From NCBI RefSeq assembly GCF_001655615.1, contig NZ_CP011567.1:4411001-4475000 (forward strand): a DNA stretch of 64,000 bases, written 5' to 3'. How positions within the stretch are numbered: position 1 is the stretch's first letter; every line of letters starts with the position of its first letter. This document shows positions 30,167-39,287 of this stretch, piece after piece. Position numbers and translations under genes: made by a program. The notes below the pieces were generated by a model that made no database searches, was not told the DNA's origin, and was given only the letters and a program-made list of their open reading frames with translations. The stretch comes from Pseudomonas sp. GR 6-02 (lineage in GTDB: Bacteria > Pseudomonadota > Gammaproteobacteria > Pseudomonadales > Pseudomonadaceae).

Positions 30167-30842
30167 GTTGGCGCCACTGTTGGTCTCTGCGCTGATCCTC
30201 GGCCTGCTCGGTGGCGGCCATTGCCTGGGCATGTGCGGCGGTTTGATGGGCGCGTTGACCCTGGCGATCCCCAAGGAGCAGCGCAGCCGACGCTTGCGCT
30301 TGTTGCTGGCCTACAACCTGGGGCGGATTCTCAGCTACGCCGCGGCCGGCCTGCTGATCGGCCTGGCTGGCTGGGCCGTGGCCAATAGCCCGGCGGCGAT
30401 GTTCATGCGCATCCTCGCCGGATTGCTGCTGATCGCCATGGGGCTGTACCTGGCCGGTTGGTGGAGCGGCTTGACCCGCATCGAAAGCCTCGGTCGCGGC
30501 CTGTGGCGGCATATCCAGCCGGTGGCCAACACACTGTTGCCAGTGTCGAACCTGCCCCGCGCCTTGCTGCTCGGCGCGCTGTGGGGCTGGCTGCCGTGCG
30601 GGCTGGTTTACAGCACATTGCTGTGGTCGGCAAGTCAGGGTAATGCGCTGGACAGTGCGTTGCTGATGCTGGCGTTCGGGTTGGGCACCTGGCCGGTGCT
30701 GCTCGCCACAGGCCTGGCCGCCGAGCGGGTCACGGCGTTGTTGCGTAAACGCAGCGTGCGCATGACCGGCGGCTTGTTGGTGATGGTGTTCGGCATCTGG
30801 ACCTTGCCGGGGCCGCATCAGCATTGGCTCATGGGGCATTAG
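30159..30842 (+). CDS. TauE/SafE-like (UreH-type) membrane protein of the cco assembly cluster
   Basis: Polytopic inner-membrane protein of 227 aa with six to seven helices. The N-terminal GGGHCLGMCGGLMGAL is the conserved Cys/Met-containing motif of the DsbD/UreH-like sulfite-exporter family, and GWLPCGLVYSTLLW carries another conserved Pro-Cys. Sitting at the end of ccoGHIS, overlapping ccoS by eight bases, it probably helps copper handling or thiol redox during cbb3 assembly. That role is inferred from position and the Cys/Met residues. It ends 117 bases before hemN. Confidence 0.8.
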   Translation: MLELAPLLVSALILGLLGGGHCLGMCGGLMGALTLAIPKEQRSRRLRLLLAYNLGRILSYAAAGLLIGLAGWAVANSPAAMFMRILAGLLLIAMGLYLAGWWSGLTRIESLGRGLWRHIQPVANTLLPVSNLPRALLLGALWGWLPCGLVYSTLLWSASQGNALDSALLMLAFGLGTWPVLLATGLAAERVTALLRKRSVRMTGGLLVMVFGIWTLPGPHQHWLMGH

Positions 30843-30881
30843 CCCCCTCGCCACAAAAACTATCGCTATCGCCAATCACCG

Positions 30882-30895
30882 TTGATGCAAATCAA
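30882..30895 (+). promoter_or_regulatory. Perfect ANR box of the hemN promoter
   Basis: TTGATGCAAATCAA matches TTGAT-N4-ATCAA at all ten fixed positions. A -10-like TAGACT at 30918-30923 puts the transcript start near 30930. The box centre is then at about -41.5, the class II activation position. Confidence 0.82.
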
Positions 30896-30959
30896 GATGC
30901 CGCAACGCCGCACCCCCTAGACTCGCCGACACTGCCAGCCTATCCGGGGGAATGCCCGC

Positions 30960-32342
30960 ATGCTCGACGCCATTCGTTGGGACACAGATCTGATCCGCCG
31001 TTACGACCTGGCGGGGCCGCGCTACACCTCGTATCCGACGGCCGTGCAATTCGACAGCCAGGTCGGCACCTTCGACCTGTTTCATGCCCTGCGCGACAGC
31101 CGCAAGGCGCTGCGGCCGTTATCCCTGTATGTGCACGTGCCGTTCTGCGCGAACATCTGCTACTACTGCGCCTGCAACAAAGTCATCACCAAGGACCGCG
31201 GCCGCGCCCTGCCCTATTTGCAGCGCCTGGAACAGGAAATCCAGCTGATCGCCTGCCACCTCGACCCCATGCAAAAAGTCGAGCAACTGCATTTCGGCGG
31301 CGGCACACCGACCTTTCTCAGCCACGATGAACTGCGTCAGCTGATGGCCCGGCTGCGCAAGCATTTCAATCTGCTGGACGACGATTCCGGCGACTACGGC
31401 ATCGAGATCGACCCGCGCGAGGCCGACTGGTCGACCATGGGCCTGCTCCGGGAACTGGGCTTCAACCGGGTCAGCATCGGCCTGCAAGACCTTGACCCGG
31501 CGGTACAGCGGGCGGTCAATCGCCTGCAAAGCCTGGAAGAAACCCGCGCGGTGATCGACGCCGCCCGGACTCTACAATATCGCTCGATCAACATCGATCT
31601 GATCTACGGCCTGCCCAAGCAGACGCCCGAGAACTTCGCCCGCACCGTCGACGAAGTCATCAACCTGCAACCGGACCGGCTCTCGGTGTTCAACTACGCC
31701 CATCTGCCAGAGCGCTTCATGCCGCAACGGCGGATCAACAGCAACGATCTACCGGAACCGGCGCAGAAGCTGGAAATGCTCCAGCGCACCATCGAACAAC
31801 TGACGGCCGCCGGTTACCGCTACATCGGCATGGACCACTTCGCCCTGCCCGATGATGAACTGGCGATTGCCCAGGAAGAGTCGACCTTGCAACGCAACTT
31901 CCAGGGCTACACCACCCACGGTCATTGCGATCTGATCGGTCTGGGGGTATCGGCCATCAGCCAGATCGGCGACCTGTACTGCCAGAACAGCAGCGACCTG
32001 ACCCAGTACCAGAACGCTTTGGCGTCCGCGCAACTGGCCACCGCCCGTGGCCTGCTGTGCAATGCCGACGATCGCTTGCGCAGGGCGGTGATTCAGCAAC
32101 TGATTTGCCATTTCAACCTGGAATTCGCGGAAATCGAGCAGGCCTTCAACATCGATTTTCGCGGTTACTTCGGCGAGCTCTGGCCACAGCTGCAGGACAT
32201 GGCCAAGGACGGGTTGATCGAGCTCGACAATGAACGGATCACCGTACTCCCCGCAGGCCGACTGCTGGTGCGCTCGGTGTGCATGGTGTTCGATGCATAC
32301 CTGGAACACACCAATCGCCAGCGCTTTTCACGAGTGATCTAA
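30960..32342 (+). CDS. hemN: Oxygen-independent coproporphyrinogen III oxidase
   Basis: Radical-SAM enzyme of 460 aa that decarboxylates coproporphyrinogen III to protoporphyrinogen IX without oxygen, providing heme under low oxygen. The [4Fe-4S] motif is CANICYYCACN (Cys near 63, 67 and 70), preceded by the conserved YTSYPTAVQF. HFGGGTPTFLS near 120 binds SAM, and NIDLIYGLPKQTPENF is a core strand. The N-terminal RYDLAGPRYTSYPT distinguishes true HemN from the HemW chaperone. It is preceded by a perfect ANR box and lies just upstream of anr. Confidence 0.95.
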   Translation: MLDAIRWDTDLIRRYDLAGPRYTSYPTAVQFDSQVGTFDLFHALRDSRKALRPLSLYVHVPFCANICYYCACNKVITKDRGRALPYLQRLEQEIQLIACHLDPMQKVEQLHFGGGTPTFLSHDELRQLMARLRKHFNLLDDDSGDYGIEIDPREADWSTMGLLRELGFNRVSIGLQDLDPAVQRAVNRLQSLEETRAVIDAARTLQYRSINIDLIYGLPKQTPENFARTVDEVINLQPDRLSVFNYAHLPERFMPQRRINSNDLPEPAQKLEMLQRTIEQLTAAGYRYIGMDHFALPDDELAIAQEESTLQRNFQGYTTHGHCDLIGLGVSAISQIGDLYCQNSSDLTQYQNALASAQLATARGLLCNADDRLRRAVIQQLICHFNLEFAEIEQAFNIDFRGYFGELWPQLQDMAKDGLIELDNERITVLPAGRLLVRSVCMVFDAYLEHTNRQRFSRVI

Positions 32343-32437
32343 TGCCTTGCGGTTAAATTGTCGCAGGCTGGCCCGAATGTCCTCCCGTGGGGTACCCTTA
32401 CGGCTTATGTGTGTTTTTTCCCACAAGGATTAAAGAA

Positions 32438-33172
32438 ATGTCCGAGCCAGTAAAACTGCGCGCTCATAACCAGGCCCATTGCAAGGATTGCAGCCTGGCC
32501 CCTCTCTGCCTGCCACTTTCTCTGAATCTGGAAGACATGGATGCGCTGGACGATATCGTCAAACGTGGTCGCCCGCTGAAAAAAGGCGAATTCCTGTTTC
32601 GCCAGGGCGACACGTTCGATTCCGTTTATGCAGTACGCTCCGGCGCCCTGAAGACCTTCAGCCTGAGCGATGGCGGCGAAGAACAACTCACCGGTTTCCA
32701 TTTGCCGAGTGAATTGGTCGGCCTGTCGGGCATGGACACCGAAAAGCATCCGGTCTCGGCGCAAGCCCTGGAAACCACTTCGGTGTGCGAGATCCCGTTC
32801 GAGCGCCTCGACGAACTGGCCCTGCAACTGCCACAACTGCGCCGTCAGTTGATGCGCGTGATGAGCCGCGAGATTCGTGACGATCAGCAAATGATGTTGC
32901 TGCTGTCGAAGAAAACCGCCGACGAGCGCATCGCCACCTTCCTGGTCAACCTGTCGGCCCGTTTCCGCGCCCGGGGCTTCTCGGCCAATCAGTTCCGGTT
33001 GAGCATGTCGCGCAACGAAATCGGCAATTACCTGGGCCTGGCGGTGGAAACCGTGTCCCGGGTGTTCACCCGCTTCCAGCAAAACGAACTGATCGCCGCC
33101 GAGGGTAAGGAAGTGCACATCCTCGACCCGATCCAGCTCTGCGCCCTGGCCGGTGGCTCGATCGAAGGCTGA
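32438..33172 (+). CDS. anr: Anaerobic regulator ANR (FNR/CRP family)
   Basis: Oxygen-sensing activator of 244 aa, the same length as P. aeruginosa ANR. Its [4Fe-4S] cluster is held by N-terminal Cys15, Cys18 and Cys24 ([11 protein letters not shown]) plus Cys117 (TTSVCEIP). The cyclic-nucleotide-like beta barrel spans 40-150, then the dimerisation helix. The C-terminal helix-turn-helix has the recognition motif [11 protein letters not shown], with the Glu, Ser and Arg that read TTGAT. The start [11 protein letters not shown] at 32438 follows AAGGA; an extension to 32387 was rejected. It has its own upstream region without an ANR box and controls targets visible in this window. Confidence 0.96.
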   Translation: MSEPVKLRAHNQAHCKDCSLAPLCLPLSLNLEDMDALDDIVKRGRPLKKGEFLFRQGDTFDSVYAVRSGALKTFSLSDGGEEQLTGFHLPSELVGLSGMDTEKHPVSAQALETTSVCEIPFERLDELALQLPQLRRQLMRVMSREIRDDQQMMLLLSKKTADERIATFLVNLSARFRARGFSANQFRLSMSRNEIGNYLGLAVETVSRVFTRFQQNELIAAEGKEVHILDPIQLCALAGGSIEG

Positions 33173-33251
33173 CCCTGTTGACGGTGGCTGAGCGAAACGG
33201 TTCAGCCACCGTTATACTGCGACGTTTGCAGCCCGCCAGGACACTTCGACG

Positions 33252-33800
33252 ATGGTCATCGACTCCTTCGACATCAAATCACTGATCCGCCCCGTGATCG
33301 ACTTCCCCAAGCCGGGCGTGATCTTTCGCGACATCACCCCGCTGTTCCAGTCGCCCAAAGCCCTGCGCCTGGTGATGGACAGCTTCGCCCATCGCTACGT
33401 CGAGGCCGACTTCACCCACATCGGCGCCATGGACGCGCGCGGGTTCCTGATCGGTTCGATATTGGCGTATCAGCTGAACAAGCCATTGGTGTTGTTCCGC
33501 AAGCAGGGCAAATTGCCTGCCGACGTGCTGGCCGAAGGTTACGCGACCGAATACGGCGAAGCCTTCCTCGAAGTCCACGCCGACAGCCTGTGCGAGGGGG
33601 ATTCGGTGGTGCTGTTCGATGACCTGATCGCCACCGGCGGCACGCTGATTGCGGCGGCCAACCTGGTTCGGCGCATGGGCGCGCGGGTGCATGAAGCGGC
33701 GGCGATCATTGACTTGCCGGAGCTGGGTGGTTCGCAACGGCTGGAAGACATGGGGATTGCGACTTTCTGTCTGACGCAGTTTGCGTTGAGCGATAAGTAA
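33252..33800 (+). CDS. apt: Adenine phosphoribosyltransferase
   Basis: Purine salvage enzyme that converts adenine and PRPP to AMP and pyrophosphate. The 182-aa length is typical. Landmarks are [15 protein letters not shown] near 15, the MDARGFLIG loop near 60, and the PRPP-binding motif [13 protein letters not shown] near 118-130. It follows anr by 79 bases on the same strand, the order known in P. aeruginosa. It is convergent with recR. Confidence 0.95.
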   Translation: MVIDSFDIKSLIRPVIDFPKPGVIFRDITPLFQSPKALRLVMDSFAHRYVEADFTHIGAMDARGFLIGSILAYQLNKPLVLFRKQGKLPADVLAEGYATEYGEAFLEVHADSLCEGDSVVLFDDLIATGGTLIAAANLVRRMGARVHEAAAIIDLPELGGSQRLEDMGIATFCLTQFALSDK

Positions 33801-33839
33801 GCGGCGTCTGGAAGGACGCCTTCGCGAGCCGCCAAGTTT

Positions 33840-33866
33840 TCAAAAGAAGATTTGCAGATCTTTTGA
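33840..33866. repeat. Short GATCTTTTGA-type inverted repeat between apt and recR
   Basis: TCAAAAGA and TCTTTTGA flank an 11-base core. It resembles a single arm of the GATCTTTTGA repeats seen elsewhere in the window and could serve as a terminator for either convergent gene. Confidence 0.5.
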
Positions 33867-33877
33867 TTTTGATACGG

Positions 33878-34480
33878 TTACAGCGAAATCGGCTTACGCC
33901 CGGCAAACGAATGCGCCAATGTCCCGCCATCCACCAGTTCCAGCTCGCCACCCAACGGCACGCCGTGGGCAATGCGCGAGGCGATCAGGCCCTTGTTGCT
34001 GAGCAACTGGGCGATGTAATGCGCCGTGGCCTCGCCTTCCACCGTCGGGTTGGTGGCGAGGATGACTTCGGTAAACGTGCCCGCCTCTTCGATCCGCGCC
34101 ATCAGTTGTGGAATGCCGATGGCTTCCGGCCCCAACCCGTCCAGAGGCGACAGGTGGCCCTTGAGCACAAAGTAGCGACCGCGGAAACCGGTCTGCTCCA
34201 CGGCGTAAACGTCCATCGGACCTTCCACCACACACAGCAAGGTGTCGTCGCGGCGTGAGTCGGCGCATTGCGGGCACAGATCGTCTTCGGTCAGCGTGCG
34301 GCACAAACGGCAGTGGCCCACCCCTTCCATGGCCTGGCTCAGCGCCTGGGCCAGTCGCGAACCGCCGCTGCGATCGCGCTCAAGCAGTTGCAACGCCATG
34401 CGCTGGGCAGTTTTCTGACCCACACCCGGCAAAATTCGCAGGGCATCGATCAGTTGGCGAATCAAAGGGCTGAAGCTCAT
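33878..34480 (-). CDS. recR: Recombination mediator RecR
   Basis: RecFOR pathway protein that helps load RecA on SSB-coated gaps. The 200-aa product begins [20 protein letters not shown]; a 25-codon in-frame extension upstream was rejected because RecR starts here. It contains the helix-hairpin-helix ([13 protein letters not shown]), the zinc finger [16 protein letters not shown] near 57-72, and a Toprim domain ([13 protein letters not shown] and [12 protein letters not shown]). It belongs to the dnaX-ybaB-recR neighbourhood, here separated from ybaB by an oxidoreductase gene. Confidence 0.95.
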   Translation of the reverse strand: MSFSPLIRQLIDALRILPGVGQKTAQRMALQLLERDRSGGSRLAQALSQAMEGVGHCRLCRTLTEDDLCPQCADSRRDDTLLCVVEGPMDVYAVEQTGFRGRYFVLKGHLSPLDGLGPEAIGIPQLMARIEEAGTFTEVILATNPTVEGEATAHYIAQLLSNKGLIASRIAHGVPLGGELELVDGGTLAHSFAGRKPISL

Positions 34481-34555
34481 GGGGAAAAAGTCCGACATAA
34501 CAACGAGACGCGGTTTATACCCGCGCCTCTGTTTAGCGTCAAATAGCAGCGCCAA

Positions 34556-35593
34556 TTACTCAGTCGGCGCCACCCGCACCACCAGTTTGCCAAAGTTGCG
34601 TCCTTCCAGCAGGCCAATAAATGCCTCGGGCGCGTTCTCCAGGCCGTCGACCACGTCTTCACGGAATTTCACCTTGCCGTCACGCACCCAAGGCGCCATG
34701 GCGCTGATGAACTCTGGCTGACGGTCGCCGTAGTCGTCGAACACAATAAACCCCTGAATCCGCACGCGCTTGGTCAGCAGCGTGCGCTGCAATTGTGGCA
34801 AGCGATCCGGCCCACTCGGGGCTTCATGGGCATTGTAGGAAGCGATCAGACCACAAAGAGGAATCCGCGCCTTGGGGTTGAGCAGCGGCAACACCGCATC
34901 GAACACCTTGCCACCGACGTTTTCAAAGTAGATGTCGACGCCTTTGAAGCAGGCCAGCGCCAACTCGTCGGCGAAGTCCGGGCGCTTGTGGTCGATGCAG
35001 GCATCGAAGCCCAACTCCTCGACCACGTAGCGACATTTTTCCGCACCACCGGCCACGCCGACCACCCGCAGGCCTTTGAGCTTCGCCACTTGGCCGACCA
35101 CCGAACCCACCGCGCCGGACGCGGCCGCCACTACCAGGGTTTCGCCCTCTTTGGGTTGGCCGATGTCCATCAGCCCCATGTAGGCGGTCATGCCGGGCAT
35201 GCCCAGCACCCCCAGCGCCATCGATGGACTTGGCAGCCCGGACGGGACCGGAATGATGTTGCGCCCGTCGCTGATGCTGTGGCTCTGCCATCCCGTGGCG
35301 CCGACCACCAGATCGCCCTCCTGGAATTTCGGATTCAGCGAACGCTCGACACGACTGACAGCCCCACCGGTCATTACTTCGCCGATTTCTACCGGTGCCG
35401 CGTAGGACGGCGCGTCGCTCATACGACCGCGCATGTAGGGATCCAGCGACAGATACAGCGTCTTGAGCAGCACCTGACCGTCGGCCAGATCCGGCAACGC
35501 TACCCGTTCCAGGCGGAAATTCTCCGGTGTCGGCGCGCCCACCGGGCGAGACACCAGGACGATTCGTTGGTTGAGGGTCAATGCTTGTGGCAT
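34556..35593 (-). CDS. NADP-dependent MDR-family oxidoreductase (CurA/leukotriene B4 dehydrogenase type)
   Basis: Zinc-independent medium-chain reductase of 345 aa. The N-terminal GroES-like domain has LYLSLDPYMRGRMSD, typical of the prostaglandin/leukotriene reductase family that includes E. coli CurA. The Rossmann domain has AAASGAVGSVVGQVAKLKG near 160 and VDIYFENVGGKVFDAVLP near 235. It probably reduces alkenal or enone double bonds with NADPH; the substrate is unknown. It lies 75 bases upstream of recR on the same strand and may be cotranscribed with it. A REP pair separates it from ybaB. Confidence 0.87.
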   Translation of the reverse strand: MPQALTLNQRIVLVSRPVGAPTPENFRLERVALPDLADGQVLLKTLYLSLDPYMRGRMSDAPSYAAPVEIGEVMTGGAVSRVERSLNPKFQEGDLVVGATGWQSHSISDGRNIIPVPSGLPSPSMALGVLGMPGMTAYMGLMDIGQPKEGETLVVAAASGAVGSVVGQVAKLKGLRVVGVAGGAEKCRYVVEELGFDACIDHKRPDFADELALACFKGVDIYFENVGGKVFDAVLPLLNPKARIPLCGLIASYNAHEAPSGPDRLPQLQRTLLTKRVRIQGFIVFDDYGDRQPEFISAMAPWVRDGKVKFREDVVDGLENAPEAFIGLLEGRNFGKLVVRVAPTE

Positions 35594-35679
35594 GTGAGCG
35601 TCTCCTTGATCGATGAATTTCGGCGGTATAGGGAGCAGACCGTTGTGGGGATGGCGCGTTCGATGTTTCTACTTTTCAC

Positions 35680-35787
35680 TGTGGCGAAGGAGCTTGCTCC
35701 CGCTGGGGCGCGTAGCGGCCCCACTCTCTACCTGAAAAGAGGGGGACTGCTGCGCAGTCCAACGGGAGCAAGCTCCCTCGCCACAGG
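35680..35787 (+). repeat. REP doublet (family A), copy 3
   Basis: CTGTGGCGAAGGAGCTTGCT on the left faces AGCAAGCTCCCTCGCCACAG on the right, with a 60-base spacer. It lies between the oxidoreductase and ybaB. Confidence 0.85.
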
Positions 35788-35811
35788 GATGGGCAAAAAC
35801 CAGCCAGAAAC

Positions 35812-35843
35812 AAAAATGCCAGGCGCGATGCCTGGCATTTTTT
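35812..35843. terminator. Terminator downstream of ybaB
   Basis: AAATGCCAGGC and GCCTGGCATTT pair around GCGAT. There is an A run on one side and a T run on the other. It ends the dnaX-ybaB transcript on the minus strand. Confidence 0.85.
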
Positions 35844-35868
35844 AACCCATCCGACGCGCGCTGGCGAA

Positions 35869-36207
35869 TCAGAATGGCAATTTCATACCCGGTGGCAGTT
35901 GCATGCCAGCGGTCATGCTGCCCATTTTTTCCTGGCTGTTGGCTTCGATCTTGCGCACAGCATCGTTGACGGCGGCGGCGAATACAGCCTCCAGCATCTC
36001 TTTGTCGTCTTCGCTCAGGCCTTCGACCAGGCTTGGGTCGATGGTCACGCGCTTGACGTCGTGACGACCGGTCATTACCACGGTGACCATATCGCCACCG
36101 GCCTTACCGGTGACTTCGGCGTTGGCCAGCTCTTCCTGCATCTTGGCCATTTTTTCCTGCATCTGCTGCGCCTGCTTCATCAGGCCGGCCATGCCACCTT
36201 TCATCAT
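35869..36207 (-). CDS. ybaB: YbaB/EbfC nucleoid-associated protein
   Basis: Small dimeric DNA-binding protein of 112 aa. The start [20 protein letters not shown] was chosen because family members begin exactly there; the in-frame extension to 36261 was rejected. A charged N-terminal coiled coil ([20 protein letters not shown]) is followed by the beta core [16 protein letters not shown] and the C-terminal [11 protein letters not shown]. It lies 67 bases downstream of dnaX on the same strand, the usual dnaX-ybaB-recR arrangement. Confidence 0.93.
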   Translation of the reverse strand: MMKGGMAGLMKQAQQMQEKMAKMQEELANAEVTGKAGGDMVTVVMTGRHDVKRVTIDPSLVEGLSEDDKEMLEAVFAAAVNDAVRKIEANSQEKMGSMTAGMQLPPGMKLPF

Positions 36208-36274
36208 GGGAATCACCTCAAAAGTACTTGGATAAAAACAGCGCCCGGCGAGTGCGGCCAAGCGCCTTCAGTTA

Positions 36275-38368
36275 TTAGCCCTGACTGACCAGGGCTTCGA
36301 CAGGTTCAATAGTATCGTGACGGACCACCGCCCCGAACTGCTGCATCATTTGCTGGATGAACGGATCGCCATGGATCGACTCCTCGGCCTCGCGCTGACG
36401 GTCGGCACGACGCCGGGACGCTGCCTGGGCCGGGGTTTCCTGCTCAGGCTTGATCAGCTCGATGCTCAGGGTCAGCGTGCGCCCGTGGTGCTGGTTCAGC
36501 GCATCGTTGAGGCGACGTTGTTGCGTCGCGTTGAACAGGGCGCTGTGAGCCGGGTCCAGATGCAACAGCCAATTGTCGCCATCGACGGCGATCAGCGTGC
36601 AGTTGGCGGCGATGCTGCCGGTCATGCCGGACACCGGCAATTTCGGGAACAACTCCAGCCATTGCAGGGCCAGGCCGGTGGCCGGCATCGCGGCCGGTTC
36701 AGGCTCGGGCTGCGCCGCAGGTTCGGCGGTGTGCTCACTGGCCAGATCGTCGAGGTAGCTGTAGGCCGAATCCATGTCCGGCTCGATGTAGTCCTCGTCC
36801 AGCGGCGGCTCGTCGTCCAGGTCGATGCCTGGCGTGGCGGCATCGACTTCGGCCACGGACGGTTCCGGAATCGGCGCAGCGGCCCACTCAGGCGCATCCG
36901 GCACCACGCTGTCCGGCGTCGGCATGGGCATCGGTGGTAATTCGGGTTGTTCGCCGGCCGTCTCCAGCATTGGCTCGACGGCGGGCTGCTGGACAACCTC
37001 GGGCTCTACCGGATCGTTCCAGGGCAGATCGACGACTTCTTCGACCGCTACAGGCTCGACCACGGGCTCGGGCTCAGGCACCGCCACCAGCGCAACAGGT
37101 TCAGGCGCAACGGCCGGGACAGGCGCGGGTGCTGGTGCAACCACGGGCGCCACTGGAACCGGTACCACGGCCGCAGCGACTACCGGCGCAATAGCCTGCG
37201 CGGCAGCCACTGAGTTTGCGGAATCAACTGTGGCCTGGCTGATCCCCACTGGCTTTAGCGGTTGCCTCGGAGCGTCCTCGGTGTCTGCTGGCCTGAATGC
37301 GAGCATTCGCAGCAGGACCATTTCGAAGCCGCCGCGCGGATCCGGTGCCAGCGGCAAATCCCGGCGACCAATCAGGCCCATCTGGTAATAGAACTGTACA
37401 TCTTCGGCCGGCAGCGCCTGGGCCAGTGCCAATACGCGATCACGGTCGCCATGGCCATTGTCGACACCTTCAGGCAGGGCCTGGGCGATGGCAACACGGT
37501 GCAACACGTTGAGAATTTCCGAGAGCACGCCGTTCCAGTCCGGGCCTTGCTCGGCCAGATGGCGCACGGCTTCGAGCAATGCCTTGGCGTCGCCTTCGAT
37601 CAGCGCATGCAGGACGTCGTAGACCTGGCCGTGATCGAGGGTGCCGAGCATCGCCCGCACGTCGGCGGCCAGAACCTTGCCTTCACCGAAGGCGATGGCC
37701 TGGTCGGTCAGGCTCATGGCATCGCGCATCGAACCGTCGGCGGCGCGACCCAGCAACCACAGCGCATCGTCTTCGAACGGCACGTTCTCGACGCTCAGCA
37801 CATGGCTCAGATGCTCGACCACCCGCTCAGGGGTCATGTTCTTCAGGGAGAACTGCAGGCACCGCGAGAGAATCGTTGCAGGAAGTTTCTGCGGATCGGT
37901 GGTAGCCAGGATGAACTTGACGTAGGGAGGCGGCTCTTCGAGGGTTTTCAACAGCGCATTGAAGGAATGGCTGGAAAGCATGTGCACTTCGTCGATCAGG
38001 TAGACCTTGAAGCGCCCGCGGCTCGGCGCGTACTGCACGTTGTCGAGCAGTTCGCGGGTGTCTTCGACCTTGGTCCGGCTCGCGGCGTCGATCTCGATCA
38101 GGTCGACGAAGCGGCCTTCATCGATTTCGCGGCACACCGAGCACTCGCCACAAGGCGTCGAAGTGATACCTGTTTCACAATTCAGGCATTTGGCGATGAT
38201 CCGCGCGATGGTGGTCTTGCCGACCCCGCGGGTACCGGTAAACAGGTAGGCGTGGTGCAGCCGCTGGCTGTCCAAGGCATTGATCAGAGCCTTGAGCACA
38301 TGGGTCTGGCCGACCATTTCGCGGAACGAGCGCGGACGCCATTTACGTGCAAGAACCTGATAACTCAT
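36275..38368 (-). CDS. dnaX: DNA polymerase III subunit tau/gamma
   Basis: Clamp-loader ATPase and organiser of the replicase, 697 aa. The N-terminal AAA+ module has Walker A FTGTRGVGKTTIAR near 45, the zinc site CLNCETGITSTPCGECSVC, the DEVHMLS Walker B, and the SRC arginine finger in TILSRCLQF. Domain III ends near 365. A long Pro/Val/Ala/Glu-rich linker runs from about 385 to 540, before the tau-specific C-terminal domain that contacts DnaB and the polymerase alpha subunit. I saw no A AAA AAG-type slippery site at the gamma junction. It is upstream of ybaB and divergent from the binding-protein gene. Confidence 0.95.
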   Translation of the reverse strand: MSYQVLARKWRPRSFREMVGQTHVLKALINALDSQRLHHAYLFTGTRGVGKTTIARIIAKCLNCETGITSTPCGECSVCREIDEGRFVDLIEIDAASRTKVEDTRELLDNVQYAPSRGRFKVYLIDEVHMLSSHSFNALLKTLEEPPPYVKFILATTDPQKLPATILSRCLQFSLKNMTPERVVEHLSHVLSVENVPFEDDALWLLGRAADGSMRDAMSLTDQAIAFGEGKVLAADVRAMLGTLDHGQVYDVLHALIEGDAKALLEAVRHLAEQGPDWNGVLSEILNVLHRVAIAQALPEGVDNGHGDRDRVLALAQALPAEDVQFYYQMGLIGRRDLPLAPDPRGGFEMVLLRMLAFRPADTEDAPRQPLKPVGISQATVDSANSVAAAQAIAPVVAAAVVPVPVAPVVAPAPAPVPAVAPEPVALVAVPEPEPVVEPVAVEEVVDLPWNDPVEPEVVQQPAVEPMLETAGEQPELPPMPMPTPDSVVPDAPEWAAAPIPEPSVAEVDAATPGIDLDDEPPLDEDYIEPDMDSAYSYLDDLASEHTAEPAAQPEPEPAAMPATGLALQWLELFPKLPVSGMTGSIAANCTLIAVDGDNWLLHLDPAHSALFNATQQRRLNDALNQHHGRTLTLSIELIKPEQETPAQAASRRRADRQREAEESIHGDPFIQQMMQQFGAVVRHDTIEPVEALVSQG

Positions 38369-38513
38369 CGAAAACCGTCGCAGCGAAGGAAGCAGAAGCG
38401 GCTAATGCTAGCGGAGCAAGGCCAAAATTGCATCCGGTGCGCTCGTCTATTCTGGCTAAGCTGCACTTTGAGGAGCTTTTATCAGCTCAGGCTTGAGCCG
38501 TACCGGAGCATTT

Positions 38514-39257
38514 ATGCACTTTGCCTTGGGGGCACTGCTATTCGTCAGCCTGAGCGTCGCGGCCGCCGAAGTACCGCTGCGCTTTGTCGTGCCGGACAGC
38601 TGGGCCATGCCCTTGGTGCAAATCGAGCGCGACCGGCCGACCCAGGGCATTCTGCACGACATCATGCTTAGCCTGGCGACTCAGGTCGGCGCGCCGGCGC
38701 AATTTCACGTGTTGCCTCGGCCGCGAGTACAGAACGCCATGGAACACGGCGAAGCCGATGTGCGCTGTTTCGTCTCACAAGACTGGTTGTCGACCCCGTC
38801 CGGCGACTATATCTGGAGCGTTCCGCTGCTGGTTCAGCGCGACATGCTGATTGGCCGGCAAGGCCCACCCGACTCTGTCAATCCAGCGGACCTGCCACGA
38901 CAGTCGATCGGCACCGTGCTCGGCTATAGCTACCCGACCCTGCAACCGCTGTTCGACGCCGACCGGCTGCACCGCGAGGACGCACGCAATCAGGAACAGG
39001 TGCTGGAAAAGCTGCTGGCTGGACGCTATCGCTACGCGGTGAGCAACCAATGGACCCTGGACTGGTTCAACCAGCGCCTGCTGCCCGACCAGCAACTGAA
39101 AAGCGTAGCGCTGGTGCAGGAACAGCCTATCAGTTGTTACGTGCGCAATGACCCCAAAGTGCCGGTACAACGCATTTTGCGTACGTTGCAGCAAATGAAA
39201 ACGTCGGGGGAGATCAATGACATCATCCGGCTCTATACCGGCAACCAGACCCCGTAG
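38514..39257 (+). CDS. Periplasmic solute-binding protein (family 3-like), orphan
   Basis: Predicted periplasmic protein of 247 aa with a short signal peptide (MHFALGALLFVSLSVAAAE). The rest resembles family 3 (amino-acid type) binding proteins: PLRFVVPDSWAMPL, QGILHDIMLSLATQVG, QNAMEHGEADVRCF, then SIGTVLGYSYPTLQP for the second lobe. No ABC permease or ATPase is adjacent, so it may act as a sensor rather than as part of a transporter. The start at 38514 has GGAG upstream; a TTG at 38493 is an in-frame alternative. It is divergent from dnaX and convergent with the GGDEF-EAL gene. Confidence 0.72.
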   Translation: MHFALGALLFVSLSVAAAEVPLRFVVPDSWAMPLVQIERDRPTQGILHDIMLSLATQVGAPAQFHVLPRPRVQNAMEHGEADVRCFVSQDWLSTPSGDYIWSVPLLVQRDMLIGRQGPPDSVNPADLPRQSIGTVLGYSYPTLQPLFDADRLHREDARNQEQVLEKLLAGRYRYAVSNQWTLDWFNQRLLPDQQLKSVALVQEQPISCYVRNDPKVPVQRILRTLQQMKTSGEINDIIRLYTGNQTP

Positions 39258-39287
39258 CAGCTGCCGAAGGCTGCCATATAGAGCGAG

